Position numbers and translations under genes: made by a program. A model generated the notes under the pieces. The model did not search any database. It was not told where the DNA came from and was given only the letters and a program-made list of their open reading frames with translations. This document shows positions 47,603 through 55,345 of a DNA stretch of 64,000 nt, piece by piece. Origin of the DNA: Amycolatopsis bartoniae (GTDB lineage: Bacteria > Actinomycetota > Actinomycetes > Mycobacteriales > Pseudonocardiaceae); NCBI RefSeq assembly GCF_014191255.1, contig NZ_JACHWH010000001.1, positions 1,798,001-1,862,000 on the forward strand, in the 5' to 3' direction. Within the stretch, counting starts at the first letter, position 1. Every line of letters begins with the position of its first letter.

Positions 47603-48756
47603 GGATTCTGATTTCCGGCGCGAGCATCGCCGGTCCCGCGCTCGCTTTCTGGCTCGCCCGTCAGGGCCACGACGTGACGGTGGTCGAGAAGGCGCCCGCT
47701 CTGCGGGAAGGCGGTCAGGCCGTCGACTTCAAGGGCGACACACATCTGGCGGTCCTGCGGAGAATGGGCCTGCTGGACGACGTCCGGCGCCTCGCCACCG
47801 GTGGCAGGGACCAGACCATCGTCGACGCCGGGGGCAGGCGCCTGGCGATCATTCCGGGCGAGTTCACCGGCGGCGACGTCGAAATCCGCCGCGGCGACCT
47901 GTCGCGGCTGTTGTACGACCGGACGAAGGACACCTGCCGGTACGTCTTCGGCGACTCGATCCGGTCGCTGCGGGAAACCGCGACGGGCGTGGACGTGACG
48001 TTCGAGCGGAGCGAAGCGGCGACGTTCGACCTGGTGGTGGGCGCGGACGGCATCCACTCGAACGTCCGGCGCCTGGTGTTCGGCCCGGAGCCGGAGTACG
48101 TGCGGTTCCTCGGCCACTACTACGCCCTCGCCGACCTGGACGTCCCGGGCGATGCGGTGATGTACAACGAACCGGGCCGGATGGCGGCGCTCGGCGGCCC
48201 GAAGGCACCGGCGTTCTTCGTGTTCGCGTCGCCGGAGCTGGACTACGACCGGTACGACGTGGAGCAGCAGAAGCGTTTGCTGGCAAGGGCTTACGAGGGC
48301 GGCGGCTGGCGGATCCCGGAGCTGATGGCCCGCCTTCCGGAAGCACGCGACGTGTACCTGGACTCGCTCAGCCGGGTGGAGCTGGAGCACTACTCGCGGG
48401 GCCGGGTGGTCCTCGTGGGAGACGCGGCGTACGGCAACACCCTCGGCGGTTTCGGCACGGGCCTCGCCGTGGTGGCGGCGTACGTCCTGGCGGGAGAGCT
48501 GGCTTGCGGTGACCACGCCACGGCCTTCCGGCGGTACGAGGAGCAGCTGCGCCCGTACGCCGAAGCGGGCAGGCGCGGCAACGCGGGCCCGTTCCTCGCG
48601 CCGGGCTCGAAGCTGCGGCTGCGGATGCGCAACTGGACCTTCCGCTCGCCACTGCTGCTGCGCTGGCTGCTCAAGGTGACGGACCGCCTGGCGACGGACA
48701 TCGAACTGCGGGAGTACGAGGTCAGAACCCCTGATCCGACAGAGGTTCGCTGGTGA
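47599..48756 (+). CDS. FAD-dependent aromatic monooxygenase
   Basis: The 385-residue group A flavoprotein has the FAD Rossmann motif ILISGASIAGPALAFWLARQ, the GD motif VVLVGDAAYGNTLGGFGTGL and the internal DG motif VVGADGIHSNVRRLVFG. Relatives hydroxylate phenolic substrates or modify antibiotics (TetX/PhzS group). The substrate is unknown. It is coupled to the DUF2306 gene by ATGA. The 3' end overlaps the convergent STAND/TPR gene by 35 bases. Confidence 0.9.
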   Translation: MRILISGASIAGPALAFWLARQGHDVTVVEKAPALREGGQAVDFKGDTHLAVLRRMGLLDDVRRLATGGRDQTIVDAGGRRLAIIPGEFTGGDVEIRRGDLSRLLYDRTKDTCRYVFGDSIRSLRETATGVDVTFERSEAATFDLVVGADGIHSNVRRLVFGPEPEYVRFLGHYYALADLDVPGDAVMYNEPGRMAALGGPKAPAFFVFASPELDYDRYDVEQQKRLLARAYEGGGWRIPELMARLPEARDVYLDSLSRVELEHYSRGRVVLVGDAAYGNTLGGFGTGLAVVAAYVLAGELACGDHATAFRRYEEQLRPYAEAGRRGNAGPFLAPGSKLRLRMRNWTFRSPLLLRWLLKVTDRLATDIELREYEVRTPDPTEVRW

Positions 48757-50584
48757 GGTCCAGCTTCATCAACGCCACCTGCACGTCGACGGCCCTGGGG
48801 TCGTTCAGCTGCTGGTACAAACCGAGCGCCTCTTCCAGCAGCTCCTTCGCCTGCTCGCGGGCACCGAGGCAGGCGTTGATCTCGGCCAGCCGGTACAGGC
48901 TCTCGGCCTGGCCCAGCTCCTCGCGCCTCTCACGGCGCAGCTCCAGCGCCAAGCCGTAGTGGAACAGCGCCTTCTCGTGGTTGCGTTCCCGCTGGTACAG
49001 CTTCCCCAGGTGGTGGTGGGTCCGGCCTTCCAGCGAATGGTTCCCGGTGCCCGGCGCGATGTCGAGCGCTTCGTTCGCGGCGTCGAAGGCTTCAGGGATC
49101 CGGCCCTCCTTCTCCAGCGCCATCGCCATCGTCGCGCTCACGATGGCGATGCCGAACGGCCACTCGGGAGCGCGGAAGTGCCGGAGCGCCCGCTCGAAGC
49201 ACTCGATCGCCTCGGCGTACTGCCCCACTGCGGCAAGGCTTTCTCCGAGCGCGTGCTGTGTCCAGGCGTACCCGCGGTCGTCGTCGATGTCCTCGTACAG
49301 CGCCACGGAAAGCCGCAGGTACTCGATCGCTTCCCGGTCCCGGCCCAGCTCGTGCAGGATCCAGGCGACGACGTGGCGGCACCGGACGATGCCGACGCGG
49401 TCCCCCGCGGCCTCGGCGATCTTGAGGGCGCGGTGAGCGAAGCCGAGGTACTTTCCCCGCGGCCGCTTGAGGTAGAGGAACGGTACGGAGTGGACGAGCA
49501 GGCGCCAGGCCTCCGAAGCCTGGTACTCGGGGCGGTTCAGGAGGTTCAGCAGTGGGTCCAGCGTCTCCTCGAACCACACTCCCGCCGCCGCCCCATCCCC
49601 GGGCGCGAACGGCAGCGGCACGTCCACCTCGCGGTGCATGGCCTCCCCCGCCCAAGCCGGCGCCAGCGCGTCACCGGCCGCGGCGGTGATGGTCGTGGCG
49701 CAGCCGAGCAGGCGGTCCCGCGCCTCGCGCCGCTCGTCCTCGGTCGCGAGCCAGGCCGCGTACTCGCGGCAGGCTTTCCGTATCTCGATCTTCGTCCTGA
49801 TGCTGACCAGACCGCTTCGTTCCAGCGCACGCACCACTTCGCCGGCTCGATTCAAGTCCACATCGGACAGTGCGGCCACGGTGGCCAGGTCCAGCGCGGC
49901 GAGGGGTTGCACGCCCAGCAGCCGGGCGATCCGATGCTCATCCGAGCGACGCAGGCCGGCCTCGAACTCCGCGACCTGCGTCTCCCTGGCCACCCGGGCG
50001 AGTACCTTCCGCGCCGCGCACACCGCGAGGGGCTCGATGTCGACGACGTGCACCCCGTCGAGCGCGGCCAGGTCACCGACCTCCCGGCAGGTGATCAACA
50101 CGGCTTCGACCGACTCCGTCAGCAGGGCGGAGACCTGCGCCTTCTCCTGCGCGTTTTCGAGCACGACGAGCAGCTGCCGACCCCTGACAGCGGCTTCGAG
50201 AGACGCGCGCAGCTCCGAGGGAAAGAGCGGAACGGGCACCTTGAGCCGATGCAGCCAGGCGGTCAAGATGGCCTCGATCTGCTCCTGCGAACGGACTCCG
50301 TTCAGATCGGCGTGCAGGCAGCCGTCCGGGAAGCGCCGTCGCGCTTCGGACAACCACCGGAGGGTGGTGACCGTCTTGTCCGCGCCGGCCCGTCCGGCCA
50401 GCACCACGAACCGGGCCTGCCCCAGTGCCTTGTCGAGGCGTCGTCGCACGCGCCTCCGGTCGGCGACCCTCCCCTTGAGCCGAGGTGGACGGGTGGGCAT
50501 CTCCCTGGCGACGTCCACGGGCATGCGGCCGCCGCGGAACTGCGCGAACCGACCTCGCCATCGCGAGTACAAGGGATCCCGCAC
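48722..50584 (-). CDS. STAND-type NTPase-like protein with TPR repeats, altered P-loop
   Basis: The 620-residue protein starts at GTG behind GGAGGG. An N-terminal basic segment leads to an NB-ARC-like domain (about 45-290) and at least four C-terminal TPR motifs (about 385-610; for example AIEYLRLSVALYEDIDDDRG and KALFHYGLALELRRERREEL). The layout resembles AfsR/SARP-type regulators without their DNA-binding domain. Walker A reads GRAGADKT (64-71), with Asp69 where Gly is expected, so nucleotide binding is doubtful. Function is unknown; a signalling or scaffold role is inferred. Confidence 0.75.
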   Translation of the reverse strand: MRDPLYSRWRGRFAQFRGGRMPVDVAREMPTRPPRLKGRVADRRRVRRRLDKALGQARFVVLAGRAGADKTVTTLRWLSEARRRFPDGCLHADLNGVRSQEQIEAILTAWLHRLKVPVPLFPSELRASLEAAVRGRQLLVVLENAQEKAQVSALLTESVEAVLITCREVGDLAALDGVHVVDIEPLAVCAARKVLARVARETQVAEFEAGLRRSDEHRIARLLGVQPLAALDLATVAALSDVDLNRAGEVVRALERSGLVSIRTKIEIRKACREYAAWLATEDERREARDRLLGCATTITAAAGDALAPAWAGEAMHREVDVPLPFAPGDGAAAGVWFEETLDPLLNLLNRPEYQASEAWRLLVHSVPFLYLKRPRGKYLGFAHRALKIAEAAGDRVGIVRCRHVVAWILHELGRDREAIEYLRLSVALYEDIDDDRGYAWTQHALGESLAAVGQYAEAIECFERALRHFRAPEWPFGIAIVSATMAMALEKEGRIPEAFDAANEALDIAPGTGNHSLEGRTHHHLGKLYQRERNHEKALFHYGLALELRRERREELGQAESLYRLAEINACLGAREQAKELLEEALGLYQQLNDPRAVDVQVALMKLDLTSEPLSDQGF

Positions 50585-50761
50585 CGCTGCCCTCCATCAC
50601 TATCCGTGACGCAAGCTTCACCCAGATGATCAAACAAAATGATCGTTTCACTCCATAGAACCACAGAGCGGCGAGAAGCGCCAGCACGCGGTACACCGCA
50701 CCCTCCTCGATCGGCGGTACGGTTTCCGGGTCTGGTTCGCGCGGTCCTAAAGGGACAGTCT

Positions 50762-51268
50762 TCAGCAGGGCAGCGAACGGGACGGGTGCCAGAAACCCGC
50801 CGTGTTGCTGGAGATCTTCAGCTCCGCCGGTGGGGCGGGCGGGGCGGGCCACAGCTGGATCAGCCCGACGCCCGCCACGGCCTTGTCGCAGTCGCGCAGG
50901 TGGTACCGGATGCGGTAGCTCCCGGGCCCCTCCGGCAGCTCGCCCAGGTACCGCACCAGCCGGCGCGACCACGTGAAGACGCTCAGCTCACCGTCGGTGG
51001 ACTCGTAGCTCGACTCCACGACGTCCTCGTACTCCGCGAGGTTCGGGCCCGGCTCCGAGCGGTGGACCCGCACGGTCAGGTCGACCCAGCACGCGCCGGC
51101 GCCGGTGGTGCACCGCACCCAGCCCGGGGTGGGGCTCAGCAGGCCCCGCTCGGCAAGGCACCGCTCCGGCCTGCCGCCCGGCTCGCCGAGGAAGAAGTGC
51201 GCGAACCGCACCTCGACGGCGTCCTGGAAACGTGGCTCTCCGGATTCACCCGGCCCGCCTGAAGTCAT
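50762..51268 (-). CDS. Hypothetical protein
   Basis: I do not recognise this 168-residue protein. It is soluble, with mixed beta-rich sequence (VEVRFAHFFLGE, ACWVDLTVRVHRSEPGPN, SYRIRYHLRDCD) and four or five Cys. It starts at an ATG eight bases after a possible TATCGT -10 box (51277-51282), so it may be leaderless. It lies upstream of the STAND/TPR gene on the same strand with a 177-base gap that holds no other gene. Confidence 0.6.
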   Translation of the reverse strand: MTSGGPGESGEPRFQDAVEVRFAHFFLGEPGGRPERCLAERGLLSPTPGWVRCTTGAGACWVDLTVRVHRSEPGPNLAEYEDVVESSYESTDGELSVFTWSRRLVRYLGELPEGPGSYRIRYHLRDCDKAVAGVGLIQLWPAPPAPPAELKISSNTAGFWHPSRSLPC

Positions 51269-51534
51269 AACGAATCACGATATGAGCGCGCTTCTCGTCC
51301 TGACCAGAGCATTTCGTGCAGGTCCCGTGGTTCTTTCGCCCGCTGTCGCTCATTTGTGCTGGTACGGCGGAACTCCGCACCGTCCACTTGAGCAAGAGTT
51401 AGGGTTGCCCGGCCCCGCGTGGCTCGTGAGGGAAACCCAGCGAACTGGGTCCTCGGAGCGGAACCCGGGCGCAGCCCCGCCGACTCATGAGCGATGCTAG
51501 GACGCGGGCCCGCGCGTGGAGGAAGGGAACAGCG

Positions 51535-54384
51535 ATGCCTCTACTGACGAAACTCCGTGCCCGGCCGCGTCCCGACGCGGAGCTGACCACGGAGGTCGTC
51601 GGGCACGCGCACGTGGTCCACGCCCCCGGCGCCATGAGCGACGAGGCGCGGATGCTGGCCACCCTCCTCGCCGCCGACCCGGACGCCGAGCTCGTCGTCG
51701 CGGACCTGCCCGCCGACTCCGGCGAAACCGCGTGGGAAGCGCTCGCGACCACGCTGCCCCGCGGCAAGCGCGCCGTCCGCCTCGTGGTCACCGGTCCCTT
51801 CCGGGAGTTCGGTTCGACGGTGGCCAAGTGGCTCTCGACCCGGCTCGATCGGACGATCATCGCCCCCGACAAGATCGTCCTGCCCGGCGCCAACGGCGTG
51901 TTGTTCGCACCCGCGGGCAAGGGCGGCGGCTGGCTGTCCTTCCGCCCCGGGCAGGCGGCCGAACCGCAGGGCCGCCGGTTCCCCGAACCCGGCTGGGACG
52001 AGCTGTTGCCGCAGGACAGCGCGCCGCTGGGCCCCGGGAGCACCGCCGAACCGCTGCCCGCGGGGATGTGGCTGCGCGCGGACGGGGACGAGCGCTGGCT
52101 GGCCGTCAGCCGGGCGCGGCTGATCCGGCTGCTGCCCTGCCAGTCCGACGTCATCACCCTCGTGATCGGCGCGCAGAACATGCCCGAACTCGCCCTCGAA
52201 GACGTCGCCCGGTTCTGGTCGCTCCTGCCTGACGAGGCGCGGAAGAAGGTCCGTTTCGTCCAGTACGGCCCGGTGCGGCTGCCCCCGCGCCGGACGCTCG
52301 GACAGGCGCTCGCGGAGGTGCTCGGCGAGGAGATCGCCTGCTACTCCGGCATTCCCGTGGGCCCGCCCGACGCGCCGGACGTCTTCACGGTCCGCCCGGA
52401 CGGCTCGCACGGCTGGAAGACCTTCGGGCAGCTGTTCTCGTACCGCCCCGGGGCGCCCGTGCCGCGGCTGCGTGCGCACCGGGCGCCGTGGGCTGACCTG
52501 ACCGAGTCCGCGCCCGGGGTCTACCGGTTCAAGCCGGACGCGGTGGTGGAGGTCGTCCAGGCGGGGTTGTGGGTGCGGCCGCTGGAGGAACCCGCGCACG
52601 CCGACACGATCCGCGCCGTTCCGGTGGATTTGAAGCGGAACCGGCTCTTCTGCGAGGCCGGTGAGGCTGCGGTGGCCGAGGAAGTGGCGGGGCGGCTGGA
52701 GTACCCGACGCGGTTGGTGACCAAGGTGGTGCCGGTGGACGTGGAATCCGCACCGGGAGCGGTGGAGGCGGTGGACGACGTGGACGTTCCGGACGCGGAG
52801 GCCCCGGTGGCGGACCTCGAACTCCCGGATCCCGAGAGCCTGGAGGCGTCGCCGGAGCAGGTGCTGCCATGGCTGGCACGCCTGATCGGCAGCGGCTCGT
52901 TCGCGGTGCCCCCGGCGCCCGCCGAGGGGTCGCGGTTCACGCACGTCCTCGGGGGTGGCGCGGAGCGCGGGGTTCCGGGGCCGCGGGTGGAGCCGGTGGA
53001 GGCTGCGGCTGAGGCGGCTGAGGCGGCGGCACCGGTGGAGGCTGCTGCGCCGGTGGAGACGGCGGCGGAGGCTGCGGCACCGGCGGAGGCTGCGGCCGCA
53101 CCAGCTGGGGCCTCGCCGGCGCCGGTGGAGGCGGCGCCGGTGGTGGCGACGGCTGCGGCGGCCCCGGCGGAGGCCGGGGTTGCGGCGGTTGAAGCGGGCC
53201 CGGTGGAGGCCGAGGCCGCTGCGGCGCCCGCGCCGGTGACGGAGGCTGGGGCTGCCGTGCCGGTGGGCGCCTCGCCGGTGACCGAGGAGGTTGCGGCGGC
53301 GCCCGCGCCGGTGGAGGCCGAGGCAGCTGCGGCTGAGGTGGCCGCGCCGGTCGAGACTGCGCCGGAGCCCGCCACGGCTGAACCAGCGGCGGCCACCACG
53401 ACGGAAGCCGAGCCGGAGCCCGTCGCGGCCGCAGCCGTCGAGGTCGAGGCAGCCGCGCCTGTGGAGACTGCGGCGATCGAGCCGGAACCCGTCGAGGCCG
53501 AACCGTCGGCGGAACCCGAGCCGGAGCCCGTCGCGGCCGTCGAGCCCGAGCCCTCCGAGGTCGTGCCGGAGGCAGCCGTCGCGGAGACCGTTGAGCCGCA
53601 GCCGGTGCCTGAGGTTGCGTTGCTGGGGGCCAAGGGTGGGCTGGACGAGGCTCGTGCGTGGTTGCGGGAGGCGTGGCGGGAGCAGTTCGACGCGGAGACC
53701 CCGTTCGTCACCCGGGTCCTCGCCGCCAACGCGAAGCTCGCCGCGGGCGGACCGGCGGCGCTGACCGACGCGGTCGCGCTCCGGCTGTACCTCGCGGGCC
53801 GGACCGGCATCGACACCGGACTGCGCACCGGCACCGGCGATGTCCACTTCGGACGGTGTGTGGCCGCGGGACTGGAGCGGTTGCCCGGTTACCGCGGCGC
53901 GACGGTGACGGCGCTCGACGTCACGGCGCCGCAGTGGGAGTTCCTCGGCGCACGGCCCGTGCTCGCCGAGTGGGGTTTCCTCAACGTGCTCACCGCCCCC
54001 TGCGCGGCGCAGGGCGGCGACACCGACCTGCTGGTGTGGTCGATGACAGGCCGCAAGACCGCGCCCCTCGAACCCGAGGACGACGGGGTCGACGGCCGCC
54101 TGGTGTTCCTGCCCGGCACGCGGTTCAAGGTCCTCGCGGTCACCGAGCCGGGCGACGGCGTGCGTGGCCGGATCGTGTTGCGGGAGCTGTCGCCCACCGA
54201 GATCGACGCCGAGGGGCGGGTGGCGCCCAACCGGGCGTCGCTCGACGAGTTCGCGAAGATCTCGCTGGAGCGCGCCGCCGACCGTTGGGCGCACGAGGAG
54301 TCCCGCGAGCGGGTGCCCGCGGCCCTGCGGGGGATGTTCGGGCAGCTGCCCGGCATCAAGCCGTCCGGGAGGGCACGGCCGTGA
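51535..54384 (+). CDS. Large multidomain protein with ADP-ribosyltransferase-like C-terminus
   Basis: The 949-residue protein starts at ATG behind GAGGAAGGG. Residues 1-400 form a globular region with no motif I can name (HAHVVHAPGAMSDEARMLAT, GANGVLFAPAGKGGGWLSF). A spacer follows, then a roughly 210-residue Ala/Glu/Pro/Val linker (about 484-692). The C-terminal 255 residues resemble the ADP-ribosyltransferase fold used in polymorphic toxins: LPGYRGATV, WSMTGRKTAPL, RLVFLPGTRFKVL, GRIVLREL. The catalytic Glu usually found just before the VLFLPGTRF-type strand is not at its place, so activity is uncertain. No signal peptide. A GTGA overlap links it to the next gene. Confidence 0.72.
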   Translation: MPLLTKLRARPRPDAELTTEVVGHAHVVHAPGAMSDEARMLATLLAADPDAELVVADLPADSGETAWEALATTLPRGKRAVRLVVTGPFREFGSTVAKWLSTRLDRTIIAPDKIVLPGANGVLFAPAGKGGGWLSFRPGQAAEPQGRRFPEPGWDELLPQDSAPLGPGSTAEPLPAGMWLRADGDERWLAVSRARLIRLLPCQSDVITLVIGAQNMPELALEDVARFWSLLPDEARKKVRFVQYGPVRLPPRRTLGQALAEVLGEEIACYSGIPVGPPDAPDVFTVRPDGSHGWKTFGQLFSYRPGAPVPRLRAHRAPWADLTESAPGVYRFKPDAVVEVVQAGLWVRPLEEPAHADTIRAVPVDLKRNRLFCEAGEAAVAEEVAGRLEYPTRLVTKVVPVDVESAPGAVEAVDDVDVPDAEAPVADLELPDPESLEASPEQVLPWLARLIGSGSFAVPPAPAEGSRFTHVLGGGAERGVPGPRVEPVEAAAEAAEAAAPVEAAAPVETAAEAAAPAEAAAAPAGASPAPVEAAPVVATAAAAPAEAGVAAVEAGPVEAEAAAAPAPVTEAGAAVPVGASPVTEEVAAAPAPVEAEAAAAEVAAPVETAPEPATAEPAAATTTEAEPEPVAAAAVEVEAAAPVETAAIEPEPVEAEPSAEPEPEPVAAVEPEPSEVVPEAAVAETVEPQPVPEVALLGAKGGLDEARAWLREAWREQFDAETPFVTRVLAANAKLAAGGPAALTDAVALRLYLAGRTGIDTGLRTGTGDVHFGRCVAAGLERLPGYRGATVTALDVTAPQWEFLGARPVLAEWGFLNVLTAPCAAQGGDTDLLVWSMTGRKTAPLEPEDDGVDGRLVFLPGTRFKVLAVTEPGDGVRGRIVLRELSPTEIDAEGRVAPNRASLDEFAKISLERAADRWAHEESRERVPAALRGMFGQLPGIKPSGRARP
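52986..53612 (+). repeat. Ala/Glu/Pro/Val low-complexity coding tract
   Basis: About 209 codons encode irregular repeats of a PVEAAA / EPEPVAA type. The plus strand is made of recurring GAGG, GCGGC and GGTGG words. The number of units is likely to vary between strains. It forms a flexible or extended spacer between the N-terminal domain and the ADP-ribosyltransferase-like domain. Confidence 0.8.
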
Positions 54385-54899
54385 CGGACGGGAACCAGGC
54401 GCTGCTGCTGATCGATCCCGAGTGGACACCGACCGACGAGCAGCCAGAGCCGCCGGTGGAGGTCCTGCTCGGCGCGTGGCTGATGACGCCGGAGGGAAAA
54501 CCCGCGCGCTTCCAACCGAATCCGGACTACCGACCGTCCACACCGGACTCCCCACTCGACCCGGTGGACGCGGTGCTGCGACGGATGGCCGACGTGCCCG
54601 ACGCCACGAGCGACCTGCCGCAGGTCCTCGCCCACGCGACGTTCGGCATCGCGCTGGACGAACGCGGGGTGGCACTTGTCCGCCGCGCCCCGGACTTCCA
54701 GTCGGTGGTGCTGGTGACGACAGCCTACGGCCACCGCGAGCGGGTGGACGCGCCCCGCTGGCGGGAGGTCGGCCTGGCGCAACTGGCGAAGGCACTGCCC
54801 GCGCGCGGAGTGGACGTCCTGCTCAACCCAGGCGCCCGCGCCTCGATGCGCGTCCCGGCGGAGACGATCCGGGAAATCGCGGCGAAAGCGAAGTCCTAG
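54381..54899 (+). CDS. Type VII secretion-associated-like partner protein (copy 1)
   Basis: This 172-residue soluble protein is a clear paralogue of the gene at 58227-58877. Shared blocks are LLIDPEWTPT / LLMDPAWRPT, ARFQPNPDY / GKFRANPEY, SPLDPVDAVLR / SPSDPLDAVLR, a HRERVD / HRQRIA segment, and GVDVLLNPGARASMR / EVDVLFNPGGPASVR. From memory, relatives are annotated as type VII secretion system-associated proteins. The GTG overlaps the preceding stop by four bases, so it is translated with the large protein. It may be a chaperone, an escort or an immunity factor. Confidence 0.75.
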   Translation: MTDGNQALLLIDPEWTPTDEQPEPPVEVLLGAWLMTPEGKPARFQPNPDYRPSTPDSPLDPVDAVLRRMADVPDATSDLPQVLAHATFGIALDERGVALVRRAPDFQSVVLVTTAYGHRERVDAPRWREVGLAQLAKALPARGVDVLLNPGARASMRVPAETIREIAAKAKS

Positions 54900-54907
54900 C
54901 GAAGCGT

Positions 54908-54946
54908 CCGGCGAGACCTTCTCGTTCACCGAGAGGGTCTCGCCGG
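54908..54946. terminator. 17-bp hairpin after copy 1
   Basis: Arms 54908-54924 and 54930-54946 (CCGGCGAGACCTTCTCG on the left) pair fully with one G-U pair and a five-base loop. It sits between convergent genes. Confidence 0.88.
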
Positions 54947-54954
54947 CGTCCGCG

Positions 54955-55179
54955 TTACGCGCTCATCCGCCACAGCTCGTAGACGCCGACGGCGTCGAGC
55001 CGGCATTCGTGTGGCAGGTCTACCTGCTGGTCGCCGACAAGCTGCTGATAACCCGCTTCACAATAGAACGAGCTGCTGTACCAGTATCCCGTGTAGTACC
55101 ACCCGCTGGCGGAGGCCGGCGTCGCAGTGACGACCAGCGCGCCGAGTCCGACCAGAATACCGACTACGAGCTTCCTCAT
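54955..55179 (-). CDS. Small secreted protein, two Cys
   Basis: The protein is 74 residues long. The signal peptide MRKLVVGILVGLGALVVTAT ends at ASA. The mature part, about 49 residues, is Tyr-rich at its start (GWYYTGYWYSSSFYCEAGYQ) and has a second Cys in PHECRLD, so one disulfide is possible. The ATG is supported by AAAGG five bases upstream. I recognise no family. It lies just downstream of the LAL regulator and may be its target or an independent small exported factor. Confidence 0.65.
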   Translation of the reverse strand: MRKLVVGILVGLGALVVTATPASASGWYYTGYWYSSSFYCEAGYQQLVGDQQVDLPHECRLDAVGVYELWRMSA

Positions 55180-55345
55180 GACGACCTTTCTCCAGAGATG
55201 TCGCATGCTCACACGATCGTCAGATCGGGAATCGGTCCCTGACCGTGCCGGCTCAGCTTGGTCCATCACCACCGTCGTCACGGCGAAGTGCTGCGCCCGC
55301 CGCCGACGGGCGGAACATCCCTCACCAGGACTTGCCGCGATGCGG

